Shown here: piece after piece, positions 24,022-32,545 of the stretch
Layout of the letters: every line of letters begins with the position of its first letter
How positions within the stretch are numbered: position 1 is the first letter of the stretch
Source: Opitutus sp.
GTDB taxonomy: Bacteria; Verrucomicrobiota; Verrucomicrobiia; Opitutales; Opitutaceae
Assembly (NCBI GenBank): GCA_013821985.1
Contig: PNJQ01000023.1
Coordinates: 1 to 47,805, forward strand
Direction: 5' to 3'
DNA: 47,805 nucleotides
Made by a program: the position numbers and the translations under genes
Notes under the pieces: generated by a model
What the model saw: only the letters and a program-made list of their open reading frames with translations
Databases searched by the model: none
Told to the model about the DNA's origin: nothing

Positions 24022-25225
24022 TCGCGGCAGAATCGTCGGTGCAGTCGAAATCGGCACCGGCAAAATCGCGGTGCTCGTCGGCGAAATCGCCCGCGGGCGC
24101 GGCCTCAACATTATCGGCGTCGGTCTCGCGCCCTCACGCGGCGTGATGAAAGGCGAGGTCGTTGACTACAAGGCGGCCAGCGAAGCCGCACATCGCGCGC
24201 TCGAGATGGCGGAGAAGAAGGCGGGGGCGCGCATCGAAGAGGTCTGGCTCGCGCAGACCGGCCCGCACCTCGACGGTTTCTACAACGAGGCATCGGTGAA
24301 TGTGAAATCGGCCGACAATACCGTGACGCAACTCGACATCGCGACCGTGTGCGACCTCGCGAAGGAAAAGGAACTGCCGCCGGGTCGCTCGCGGATCCAC
24401 GAAATTCGCCGGCCGTTCCGGCTCGACGGTCGCGTTGTCACGGACCCCGAACATCTTTCCGGTCAGCGGCTCGATGTCGGTTACTGGATCGTCCACGGGC
24501 AGGAGACGAAGGTGAGCGACAACATCCATGTCGTCGGCGGTTATCATTTGGAAGTGCGCGAACTCGTCCTGTCGTCGCTCGCGTGCGGCTCGCTGCTCAC
24601 GACTCCCGAGGAGCGCGTCCACGGCGCACTCGTGCTCGATATCGGCAAGGGCATCACGGACTACGTGCTCTACCGCGACGGCCATGTGCTCGCGACCGGC
24701 ACGCTGCCGGTCGGCGGCGAACACCTGACGAATGACCTCGCGATTGGTCTGCGCGTCACCACGTCGCAGGCGGAGATGCTCAAGCTGCGTCACGGTCGCG
24801 CCACGGTGCAGACCAAGGACAAGAGCGAAAAAGTCTGGTTGAACGGCGACATGTCGTTCGGCGATCGCCAGCTCCCGAAAGGCGCAATCGAAACCATCGC
24901 AGCGGCGCGCATGCAGGAAATTTTCGAAATCGTGCAAAGAAAACTCGGGACGAAGTTATCCGCCGAGCACTGCGGCGCGGGGGTCGTCCTGACTGGCGGC
25001 ACGGCGCGCCTGCCCGGCATCGAGGAAGCGGCGAGCCGCGTCTTCGGATTGCCCGCACGACGCGGCGAAGCGCCCGGCTGGGTGAAGGACGAGTTGAAGG
25101 ATCCGATGTTCAGCACGGTGCTGGGCGTGTTCCAATTCGGCCTGCGCACGATGCACGAGCATTCGGTCCCCGCGCGCCGCAAGCCGGGCGGCATGCTCAG
25201 CCAGCTCACGAAACTTTTCTCCTGA
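24011..25225 (+). CDS. ftsA: Division protein FtsA
   Basis: The 404-aa actin-like ATPase tethers FtsZ to the membrane. N-terminal nucleotide loop: GAVEIGTGKIAVLVGE. The 1C insertion domain carries LAQTGPHLDG. The phosphate-2 loop reads LDIGKGITDY, with Lys in place of the usual second Gly of DIGGGTTD. VGGEHLTNDLAI and VVLTGGTARLPG are conserved. The C-terminal amphipathic membrane anchor is GGMLSQLTKLFS. It begins with GTG inside the end of ftsQ and lies 10 bp before ftsZ. Confidence 0.93.
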   Translation: MISNRGRIVGAVEIGTGKIAVLVGEIARGRGLNIIGVGLAPSRGVMKGEVVDYKAASEAAHRALEMAEKKAGARIEEVWLAQTGPHLDGFYNEASVNVKSADNTVTQLDIATVCDLAKEKELPPGRSRIHEIRRPFRLDGRVVTDPEHLSGQRLDVGYWIVHGQETKVSDNIHVVGGYHLEVRELVLSSLACGSLLTTPEERVHGALVLDIGKGITDYVLYRDGHVLATGTLPVGGEHLTNDLAIGLRVTTSQAEMLKLRHGRATVQTKDKSEKVWLNGDMSFGDRQLPKGAIETIAAARMQEIFEIVQRKLGTKLSAEHCGAGVVLTGGTARLPGIEEAASRVFGLPARRGEAPGWVKDELKDPMFSTVLGVFQFGLRTMHEHSVPARRKPGGMLSQLTKLFS

Positions 25226-25235
25226 GGAAACACGG

Positions 25236-26540
25236 ATGAACAACGAACTTCCTCTCGAAGCGCTGGCCGACCGCGATGTCGGCGTGAAACTCATCGGCAT
25301 CGGCGGCGGTGGCTCCAATGCCGTCGATCGGCTGAAGATGGAGAATCTCGATCGCCTCCAGCTCGCAGTGATCAACACGGATTTCAAGGCGCTGAGCAGT
25401 TCGCCGGTGCAGGATAAAATCCTCATTGGCGCCGGTCTCACGCGCGGTCTCAGCGCGGGCGGCGACCCGGCGCTCGGGTATTCCGCTGCGGAAGCGGATC
25501 GCGACAAGATCGCCGAACTCGTGCGCGAGACCGATTTGATCTTTCTCGTCGCCGGTTTGGGAGGAGGCACCGGTTCCGGCGCGGCACCGCTCGTGGCGGA
25601 TATCGCGCGCGAAGCCGGAGCACTCGTCATCGCGTTCGTCACGATGCCGTTCAGCTTCGAAGGCGGCCGCCGGCGCAAGCAGGCGGAAGATGCGCTCAAC
25701 GAACTCCGCGCAAGCTGCCACGCCGTCATCCCCCTCTCCAACGATCTCCTGCTCCAAGAAGGCACGGAGCAGACGAGCGTGCTCGACGCGTTCGGTCGCG
25801 CCGACGAGTGGATCGGGCGCGGCGTGAAATCCATCTGCGCGATGCTGTCGCGCACTGGCCTCATCAATGTCGATTTCCAGGCTTTGCGCACCGCCTTCCA
25901 GACGCGCGGCGGCAAGACCCTTTTCGGTCTCGGCATCGGCGAGGGCGAAAACGCCGCGCAGGCCGCGTTCGAGGACCTGAAGAATTGTCCGCTGCTCGCC
26001 ACGCCGGAATTCGCACGCAAAGCCGATCGTCTGATGGTCAACATCACGGGGGGACCGGACCTCAGCCTGACCAAGGTGAACGAGCTGATGACGGCCGTGA
26101 CCGAGGAATTCGGCCGGGAGGCGCACGTCATCATGGGCGCGGTGATTGACGAGAGCTTGCAGGGCAAAGTCGAAGTCTGCGTCCTCGGCGCCACCGATCT
26201 CGGTGGACGCACTTTCGTGCGAGCCAAGCCCGCGGCACCGGCCAAGCGGGTCGAGAAACCGCACGGAGCTGCCGCCGCGAACGGGGTGGATCACGACCAC
26301 ACGCCGCACGCCAAGGCCGCGGGGTCGGCCGAGTTCGGCTCGCGCGCGCCCACCAGTCACGCGAAGAGTGTGACCACGGCTGCAGGAGCAAAGCCGCAGC
26401 AGGAGGAGTTTGGCTTCGGCGGATCGGTCGAGCACGTCGCGAATCGCGGCGAGTTCGACAAGTCCGAGCGCAATCTTTTCGAAGGCCACGATCTCGACGT
26501 TCCGACCTATTTGCGGCGCGGCATTAAAGTGACCGTATAA
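25236..26540 (+). CDS. ftsZ: Cell division GTPase FtsZ, divergent
   Basis: The 434-aa tubulin homologue forms the Z ring. GIGGGGSNAVDRL and NTDFKAL are the N-terminal nucleotide motifs. The signature loop is GGGTGSG (109-115) rather than the usual GGGTGTG of FtsZ; tubulins have Ser there. The T7 loop reads N211-V-D213-F-Q-A216, so the second Asp of the canonical NxDFxD, which takes part in GTP hydrolysis, is Ala. A long variable linker (about 325-415, Ala/His/Gly-rich) leads to the conserved tail LDVPTYLRRG that binds FtsA. A Shine-Dalgarno-like GAGGAAA precedes the ATG. It is last in the cluster. Confidence 0.95.
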   Translation: MNNELPLEALADRDVGVKLIGIGGGGSNAVDRLKMENLDRLQLAVINTDFKALSSSPVQDKILIGAGLTRGLSAGGDPALGYSAAEADRDKIAELVRETDLIFLVAGLGGGTGSGAAPLVADIAREAGALVIAFVTMPFSFEGGRRRKQAEDALNELRASCHAVIPLSNDLLLQEGTEQTSVLDAFGRADEWIGRGVKSICAMLSRTGLINVDFQALRTAFQTRGGKTLFGLGIGEGENAAQAAFEDLKNCPLLATPEFARKADRLMVNITGGPDLSLTKVNELMTAVTEEFGREAHVIMGAVIDESLQGKVEVCVLGATDLGGRTFVRAKPAAPAKRVEKPHGAAAANGVDHDHTPHAKAAGSAEFGSRAPTSHAKSVTTAAGAKPQQEEFGFGGSVEHVANRGEFDKSERNLFEGHDLDVPTYLRRGIKVTV

Positions 26541-26552
26541 TTCTTTCTCGGT

Positions 26553-27101
26553 ATGCGCGAACCGGTATCGCTCCTGACCGTCCCCGGCTACACGAACGCG
26601 GGTCCACATCATTGGATGAGTCGGTGGGAAGCGGACGAACCCCGCTTCCGTCGCGTGCAACAGCGCGACTGGGATCACCCCACTCGCGCGGAGTGGACCG
26701 CCGCGCTTGCGGATGCCGCGGCCGTCGAGTCTCGACCGCCCGTGCTCGTGGCGCACAGCCTCGGCTGCATTGCCATTGCGCATCTCGCGGCGGCCGGTGA
26801 GCGGCGGGTCGCCGCGGCTTTTCTGGTGGCCCCCGCCGACGTGGAGCAGGCAAATCTCTCTGCGTTGCGCGACTTTGCTCCGGTGCCGCTCGCGCGGTTT
26901 GCCTTCCCCGTCTGCGTCGTGGCCAGTCCGGACGACCCGTATCTCGGCATTGGGCGGGCGAAGGAGTTTGCGATCGCGTGGGGCGCGGAATTTCACGCCG
27001 TGGCGCCCTGCGGGCACATCAACAGCGATTCGAACCTGGGGAGCTGGGCGACCGGCCGGGCGTTGTTGGATAATTTCTTGCATCGGCACCGGATCGAATG
27101 A
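26553..27101 (+). CDS. RBBP9/YdeN-type serine hydrolase
   Basis: The 182-aa alpha/beta hydrolase matches the small RBBP9 family. The oxyanion-side motif TVPGYTNAGPHHW lies at residues 9-21; the nucleophile elbow is VAHSLGC (Ser about 68); the acid is in ASPDDPYLG (about 128); and the His is in PCGHINSDSNLGSW (about 151). No signal peptide, so it is cytoplasmic. Natural substrate is unknown. It starts 12 bp after ftsZ on the same strand, so it may be cotranscribed. Confidence 0.85.
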   Translation: MREPVSLLTVPGYTNAGPHHWMSRWEADEPRFRRVQQRDWDHPTRAEWTAALADAAAVESRPPVLVAHSLGCIAIAHLAAAGERRVAAAFLVAPADVEQANLSALRDFAPVPLARFAFPVCVVASPDDPYLGIGRAKEFAIAWGAEFHAVAPCGHINSDSNLGSWATGRALLDNFLHRHRIE

Positions 27102-27143
27102 ACGCCGCTTGGCAAGCCGCGGGGATTCTGCACGTTTAGCCCC

Positions 27144-28175
27144 ATGTTCATCGACGAATGCACCATCAAGGCCCGCGCGGGCGACGGAGGCCGCGGCTGC
27201 GTGAGCTTTCGTCGGGAAAAATACGAGCCGTGGGGCGGCCCGAACGGCGGCGATGGCGGGCGCGGCGGCCACGTGATCCTGCGCGGCGACGACGACCAGA
27301 ACAATCTCATCGATTTCAAATACAAGCCGCACTGGACGGCCGAGCGCGGCGAGCACGGCCAGGGCAAGGATTGCAACGGCCGCGAGGGCCGTCCGGCGAT
27401 CCTGCGCGTGCCGCTTGGCACCATTTGCTACGACCTCTCGACCGGCGCGGTGGTCGCGGAAATCCTCGAGGACGGGCAGGAGTTTGTTTTGTGTCACGGC
27501 GGCAAGGGCGGCTTTGGCAACACGCGTTTCAAATCCTCCGTCAACCGGGCGCCGCGTAACTTCGGCCCCGGCGAACCCGGACAGTTCGGCGAGTATCGCC
27601 TCGAACTGAAGAGCATCGCCGACATCGGCCTCGTCGGATTCCCGAACGCGGGCAAATCTTCGCTGACCACGCTGATCACGAAGGCGCATCCGAAGGTGGC
27701 GGCGTATCCGTTCACGACGTTGCACCCGCAGATCGGCGTGATCGAGTATCCCGAGGATTACGAGCGGCTCGTCCTCGCCGACGTCCCCGGCCTCATTGCC
27801 GGCGCGAGCGAGAACCGCGGGCTCGGTCACCGTTTCCTCCGTCACATCGAACGCTGCACGCTGCTCCTCATCATCCTCGACATGGCGGGCACGGACGGCC
27901 GCGATCCGCGCGACGACTACAAGCAGTTGCTCAAGGAGCTCGAACTCTACGACAAGTCGTTGTTGAAAAAACCGCGCCTCGTCGCCGCAAACAAGATGGA
28001 TGAGGACGCCGCCGTGGTGCACCTCAAGAAGTTCAAGACGCGCTACAAGACGGTCGAGCTCGTGCCGATTTCCTGCCTGAGCGAAGAGGGGATTCCAAAG
28101 CTCAGGAAAGAACTGTTAAAACGTGTGCGTCGCCTGAAGAAGCCGGGAAAGAAATCGCCTTCCAAGGCGAGGTAA
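27144..28175 (+). CDS. obgE: Ribosome-assembly GTPase ObgE/CgtA
   Basis: The 343-aa GTPase acts in 50S maturation and stress control. The Gly-rich Obg domain (1-158) has DGGRGCVSFRREKY and GGDGGRGG. G-domain motifs: G1 GFPNAGKSSL, G2/switch YPFTTLHP, G3 DVPGLIAGAS, G4 NKMD, and G5 near VPISCLSEEG. The C-terminus is basic (RRLKKPGKK) and short; the variable OCT domain is missing, as in the shortest Obg proteins. The start follows AGCCCC with no Shine-Dalgarno sequence. Confidence 0.95.
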   Translation: MFIDECTIKARAGDGGRGCVSFRREKYEPWGGPNGGDGGRGGHVILRGDDDQNNLIDFKYKPHWTAERGEHGQGKDCNGREGRPAILRVPLGTICYDLSTGAVVAEILEDGQEFVLCHGGKGGFGNTRFKSSVNRAPRNFGPGEPGQFGEYRLELKSIADIGLVGFPNAGKSSLTTLITKAHPKVAAYPFTTLHPQIGVIEYPEDYERLVLADVPGLIAGASENRGLGHRFLRHIERCTLLLIILDMAGTDGRDPRDDYKQLLKELELYDKSLLKKPRLVAANKMDEDAAVVHLKKFKTRYKTVELVPISCLSEEGIPKLRKELLKRVRRLKKPGKKSPSKAR

Positions 28176-28193
28176 CTCCAGCATCGCACCTCC

Positions 28194-28706
28194 ATGATGG
28201 AACACCGGCCACTGCTCATGCGCGCGAACCGCCTGCTCGGTTCCGCTCTGGTCGAGCACAACCTCGTCAAGTTCGAGGATCTCGAGAGTGCCAATGAGCG
28301 CGTGCTTGACCTGGCGGGGAAGGGCGACTTTCGCCAGGCCTCCGTGCTCGGCATTCTCGCGTGCGAAAAAAAGGTTTTGAAGGAAGACGATGTGCTCCAC
28401 GTCGTGATGGAAGAGCAGGGGCTGGGCATCGTTGATCTCCGCCATTACGAGGTGCCCGAGGAAATTCGCAAAGATCTCGATCTCGGCATGTGCTGGGCGA
28501 CTTGGAGCGTGCCTTACGACAAGGAGGAGGATTTTTGGTTCGTCGCGACGGCGTATTACCTGAGCCCGGCCGTGCGCACGCATTGGGAGAAGAAACTCGG
28601 CGGCCCGATCGTGTGGCACGCGACGACGATGGATGTCATCGCCGAATTTCTCGAGAAACAGCAATCCGACCGCGAAGCTGCGGCCAAGCCGAAACCCGCT
28701 TCCTGA
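28194..28706 (+). CDS. Stand-alone GspE N-terminal-domain-like protein
   Basis: The 170-aa protein (ATG at 28194 or 28197) resembles the N-terminal domain of type II secretion and type IV pilus ATPases: [22 protein letters not shown], then [24 protein letters not shown]. There is no Walker A motif. It ends 1 bp before the start of the PilB/GspE gene, which has its own N-terminal domain. It may be an accessory subunit or a nucleotide-sensing module (such domains can bind c-di-GMP in other proteins), but the binding motif is not clearly visible. Confidence 0.65.
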   Translation: MMEHRPLLMRANRLLGSALVEHNLVKFEDLESANERVLDLAGKGDFRQASVLGILACEKKVLKEDDVLHVVMEEQGLGIVDLRHYEVPEEIRKDLDLGMCWATWSVPYDKEEDFWFVATAYYLSPAVRTHWEKKLGGPIVWHATTMDVIAEFLEKQQSDREAAAKPKPAS

Positions 28707-28707
28707 C

Positions 28708-30438
28708 ATGCCGCTCGGACGCGTCCAGACTCAGATCGTCGATAAGCTCGTTGAGTTCGGCAAACTCGATGCCGCGCAGCGTGGCGCGCTCGTTAATCGC
28801 CCCGACGAAGCCACGGGCGAGCAGCTCGACGTGCAACTGCAGACGGATTTCAAGATCACGCCGTTCCAGCTGCACCTCGCCAAGGCCAAGGCGCTCGGCC
28901 TGACGCCATTCAATGTCGCCCGCTACCGGGTTCACAGCGCGACGTTCGAGAAGATCGATTTGGAATTCTGCCAGAAGAACACGATTCTGCCCGTCGGCCA
29001 GGTGGGCGACGTGCTGCTCGTGGCGTTCGCGAATCCGTTCGAGACGCAGCTCGCCGCGAAGATTGCGGAAAAGACCGGCCTGCGCGTGGCGCGCCTTCTG
29101 GGTGCAGACAAGGACATCAAGGAGAAGCTCAAAAAGGACAACTCGGCTGCCGAGCAGGTGCAGTTCTCCGATGTCGTCGATCAGCTTGGCGCCCAGTTCT
29201 CCGACGATCCGACGGAGATTGCCGACGAGGACCTCACGCACGAGGACTCCGCGCCGATCATCCAACTCGCGAACCGCATCATCGAGGACGCATATTTCGG
29301 CGGCGCGTCGGACATCCACATCGAGCCGCAGGAGAAGGATCTCGTGGTCCGCTACCGCATCGACGGCCTGACGCAGGAAAAACTTCGGCTCCCCGCCAAG
29401 GTCACGGGCGCGCTCGTCGCGCGTCTGAAGATCATGTGCAACCTCGACATCGCGGAACGCCGCCTGCCGCAGGACGGCCGCATCGTCTTCAAGCAATTCA
29501 ACAAGAAGGGCGTCGATATCGACCTCCGCGTCTCGACCGCGCCGCTGAATCACGGCGAAGGCGTCGTGATGCGCATCCTCGACAAGCAGAAATCGACGCT
29601 GCCGTTGCCCGCGCTGGGCTTCACGGAGGAAAACCTCGCGAAATACCGCGAATGCATCCGCCAACCCTACGGCATGATTCTGCATTGCGGCCCGACCGGC
29701 TCCGGCAAGTCGATGACGCTCTACTCGGCGATGAACGAAATCAACACGGCCGACGTCGTGATTCGCACCGCCGAGGATCCGATCGAATACACGTTGGCCG
29801 GCATCAACCAAATGCAGATGCACCGGCAGATCGGCCTGACGTTTGCCGCGGCGCTGCGCGCATTCCTCCGTCAGGACCCGGACATCATCCTCGTCGGCGA
29901 AATCCGCGACAAGGAAACGGCCAACATCGCCGTCGAGGCCGCGCTCACGGGGCACTTGCTCATTTCCACGCTGCACACCAACGACGCGCCCAGCACGGTG
30001 GCCCGTCTGACCGACATGGGCATCGAGCCGTTCATGATCTCGTCGTCGCTCGTCTGCGTGTGTGCCCAGCGCCTGATGCGCCGCGTGTGCAAAAGCTGCC
30101 GCGTCGCTTACGAACCCGACGGACGTGAAAAGGATATTCTCGAGCGCGCCATCGGCTGGACCGGCGGCACGATCTACAAGGCGAGCGCGAAAGGCTGTCC
30201 GAAGTGCAACGGCTCCGGCTACAAGGGCCGCGTCGGCATTCACGAATTGCTCGTGACGAACGAGGAATTGATCGAGGCAATCAACAAGGAGGCCGAAACG
30301 GCCGAGTTGAAAAGAATCGCGATGCGCGCCGGCATGAAGACGCTGCACCAGGACAGCGTTTTCAAGGTCAAGGAAGGCCTCACCACGATGGCCGAAGCGC
30401 TCAGCACCGTGCCGCAGGACATGGAGCTGCGCGGGTAA
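28708..30438 (+). CDS. PilB/GspE-type assembly ATPase
   Basis: The 576-aa hexameric ATPase drives pilus assembly or type II secretion. Residues 1-150 form the N-terminal domain. The ATPase core has Walker A GPTGSGKS (328-335), the Asp-box region TAEDPIEYT, Walker [12 protein letters not shown], and the His box [12 protein letters not shown] tetracysteine metal site follows: CKSC and [13 protein letters not shown] chose the ATG at 28708, right after the upstream stop. No pilin or PilC gene is nearby, so PilB and GspE cannot be separated. Confidence 0.9.
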   Translation: MPLGRVQTQIVDKLVEFGKLDAAQRGALVNRPDEATGEQLDVQLQTDFKITPFQLHLAKAKALGLTPFNVARYRVHSATFEKIDLEFCQKNTILPVGQVGDVLLVAFANPFETQLAAKIAEKTGLRVARLLGADKDIKEKLKKDNSAAEQVQFSDVVDQLGAQFSDDPTEIADEDLTHEDSAPIIQLANRIIEDAYFGGASDIHIEPQEKDLVVRYRIDGLTQEKLRLPAKVTGALVARLKIMCNLDIAERRLPQDGRIVFKQFNKKGVDIDLRVSTAPLNHGEGVVMRILDKQKSTLPLPALGFTEENLAKYRECIRQPYGMILHCGPTGSGKSMTLYSAMNEINTADVVIRTAEDPIEYTLAGINQMQMHRQIGLTFAAALRAFLRQDPDIILVGEIRDKETANIAVEAALTGHLLISTLHTNDAPSTVARLTDMGIEPFMISSSLVCVCAQRLMRRVCKSCRVAYEPDGREKDILERAIGWTGGTIYKASAKGCPKCNGSGYKGRVGIHELLVTNEELIEAINKEAETAELKRIAMRAGMKTLHQDSVFKVKEGLTTMAEALSTVPQDMELRG

Positions 30439-30470
30439 GCGCTCGCGGAGCCGAGCGAATCGCCTGAATC

Positions 30471-30496
30471 AGCGACCGGAGCCTGCGACGGTCGCT
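30471..30496. other. Hairpin between pilB-type and channel genes
   Basis: AGCGACCG and CGGTCGCT form a perfect 8-bp stem around a 10-base loop, 33 bp after the ATPase stop. No T-run follows, so termination is only possible, not clear. Confidence 0.4.
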
Positions 30497-30539
30497 GGCG
30501 ATCGCGAGTTCAGCATTGGCGGTCGCGCCTTGTCGTCCA

Positions 30540-31331
30540 ATGCTCGGCCGCAACGCCATGTTCGCCGCCGCTCCTCAGCGCACGACTGCCCCGGGCCGGA
30601 TGATCTACCTCGAGATCCTCGTCCTGGTGCTGTCGATTTTTTCCATTCTCGCGCTCGCCGCGGAGTTGATGCTGCCGCTGGGAGCGGACGAACGCGCGCT
30701 TTTGAATCGACTCGACTGGGCGGTGTGTGCCGTGTTCCTGCTCGATTTCGTGGTGCACCTCTGGCGTGCACCCGACCGGCTGGGTTACCTGCGTTGGGGC
30801 TGGATCGATTTGATCTCGTCGATCCCCGTAATCGAGTGGCTGCGTTGGGGACGAATATTCCGGGTCGTGCGCATTCTGCGCGCGCTGCGTTCGTTCCATG
30901 AGGTGGCGGAGCATTTCGCACTCGCGCCGGCGAAGGGGACGTTTGGCATCGTCTCAATCCTCACCGTGCTCGTGGCGATATTCTCCGCGCTCGCCATGCT
31001 GAACGTCGAGCGCGGCGTGCCGGGAGCGAACATCCATTCCGCCGATGACGCGCTGTGGTGGGCCTTCGTCACGCTGACCACGATCGGCTACGGGGATCAT
31101 TATCCGGTCACTGGCGCGGGCCGCATGATCGCGGTCATCCTTGTCATTTGCGGTCTGAGCATTTTCGGCACCTTCACCGCTCTGGTCGCGAGCTTCTTCG
31201 TCGGACGATTTCAGAAGCGCACGGACGTCGAGCTTTCAGACGTGCTGCACGAAGTTCGCGAACTGCGGCGCGAGGTGACCGAGCTGCGGCGAAACCAGGG
31301 CGTCGAAGGCGAAGAGGAGCCGCGGGCGTGA
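30540..31331 (+). CDS. Voltage-gated-type potassium channel
   Basis: The 263-aa membrane protein has six predicted membrane segments. The S4-like helix is Arg-rich (RWGRIFRVVRILRALR, Arg about every third residue). The pore loop holds the K+ selectivity filter TTIGYGD. A short C-terminal coiled coil (LSDVLHEVRELRREVTELRR) suits tetramer formation. ATG 30540 is preferred over an upstream TTG at 30516; MFAAAP at 30558 is another option. The stop overlaps the GTG start of the next gene. Confidence 0.88.
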   Translation: MLGRNAMFAAAPQRTTAPGRMIYLEILVLVLSIFSILALAAELMLPLGADERALLNRLDWAVCAVFLLDFVVHLWRAPDRLGYLRWGWIDLISSIPVIEWLRWGRIFRVVRILRALRSFHEVAEHFALAPAKGTFGIVSILTVLVAIFSALAMLNVERGVPGANIHSADDALWWAFVTLTTIGYGDHYPVTGAGRMIAVILVICGLSIFGTFTALVASFFVGRFQKRTDVELSDVLHEVRELRREVTELRRNQGVEGEEEPRA

Positions 31332-31966
31332 ATTCGTATTGGTCCGAGTTTCTCCTTGTCGCTGGAGCGCACCTGCTCGCGGTGGCAAGTCCGGGACCTG
31401 ATTTCGCCATCGTGTTGCGCCAAAGCGTGACCCACGGACGGCGGGCGGCGATTTGGACGAGCTTGGGCATCGGCACGGGCATCCTGATCCATGTTGGCTA
31501 TTCCTTGCTCGGCCTGGGGGTGCTCGTTTCCCAATCGCCGCTCTGGTTCAATATCGTCAAATGGACCGGTGCCGCCTACCTCGCGTGGATTGGCGTGAAC
31601 GCCCTGCGCACCCGGCCCGCCGTGGTCGTGGACGGTGAAACCGCCCTACGCTCAGCCGAAGCGCCGGCGAACCACAGTGCGTTTGTCACCGGCTTTCTCG
31701 TCAACATCCTCAATCCAAAGGCGGCGCTGTTCTTCATCGCACTCTTCGTGACGGTGATCGATCCCGCGACGCCGCGGGGGATTCAGGCGGCCTATGGTCT
31801 TTGGATGGCCGGAGCGACGGCGGCGTGGTTCGCGTGCGTGTCGCTTTTCTTCACCAGGGAAACCGTCCGGCGGGCGTTCCTGCGGTCGGGCCACTGGTTT
31901 GATCGCGGCATGGGCGTGCTGCTGCTGGCCCTGGCGGCGCGGCTCGCGTTGGCGTCAGCGCACTGA
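31328..31966 (+). CDS. LysE/RhtB-family exporter
   Basis: The 212-aa inner-membrane protein belongs to the amino-acid/homoserine exporter family. The family signature near the N-terminus is VASPGPDFAIVLRQS, then GIGTGILIH, and LNPKAALFFIALF in the middle. About six hydrophobic segments are present. It starts at GTG 31328, overlapping the channel stop by 4 bp, so the two are translationally coupled. The last 12 bp overlap the convergent downstream gene. Substrate is unknown. Confidence 0.88.
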   Translation: MNSYWSEFLLVAGAHLLAVASPGPDFAIVLRQSVTHGRRAAIWTSLGIGTGILIHVGYSLLGLGVLVSQSPLWFNIVKWTGAAYLAWIGVNALRTRPAVVVDGETALRSAEAPANHSAFVTGFLVNILNPKAALFFIALFVTVIDPATPRGIQAAYGLWMAGATAAWFACVSLFFTRETVRRAFLRSGHWFDRGMGVLLLALAARLALASAH

Positions 31967-32545
31967 AGCAAGAGCGGCGGCGAGGAGGGCGGCGTCGAAT
32001 TCATGCGCGGGCGCGCGACTCACCGGCAGCGCAAACCAGTGCGGCACCGGCGCGGCGAAGGCGAATTCAATCGCTTTGGGGTGGGTCCGATTGCGGACCA
32101 ACGGAGAACTCTCGAGTCTGGCGAGCAACGTCTCTGCGTCTGCGTTCTGCGGATCAAAGCGGAGCGCGCCCACGGTGCGCCACGCGTTCACCGCACCGAT
32201 TTCTGCGAAGTCAACCTTCGCGCCCCACAGGCCAAGGCCGGTGCGGCGTTTGAGCTCGGCAAAGAAGGCGATTCCGTCACGAGCAGCGTGCGTCGCGGCA
32301 AGACAAGCACTCGCGCGGGCAATAACATCGGCCTCCTCACCGGTAATGCGCACGCCGAAAAACGCGGCGCCGAAAAACACCTCGAACGCGACCTCGCGAC
32401 GGCCCGCGAGGTAGGCTTGCCAATCGGCGTCGCCCGGCGCGCGGTCAGGCGCGAAGCTCCACGCGGTTTCCCACTCGCCGTCGCGGGCGAATTGCACGCG
32501 GGTGATCGGGCCGCCAAAGGCCGGGTGCGCGGTGAGCGGCCTCAT
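31955..32545 (-). CDS. Conserved-looking hypothetical protein
   Basis: Unrecognised, 196 aa. Soluble, with no signal peptide or membrane segment. It starts [14 protein letters not shown]; the middle has [24 protein letters not shown] and the end [16 protein letters not shown]. The ATG overlaps the mnmA stop by 4 bp (ATGA), so it is coupled to mnmA and may be part of the same transcript. The open frame continuing upstream to 32866 lies within mnmA in another frame and is not used. Its 3' end overlaps the LysE-type gene on the other strand by 12 bp. Confidence 0.6.
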   Translation of the reverse strand: MRPLTAHPAFGGPITRVQFARDGEWETAWSFAPDRAPGDADWQAYLAGRREVAFEVFFGAAFFGVRITGEEADVIARASACLAATHAARDGIAFFAELKRRTGLGLWGAKVDFAEIGAVNAWRTVGALRFDPQNADAETLLARLESSPLVRNRTHPKAIEFAFAAPVPHWFALPVSRAPAHEFDAALLAAALASVR

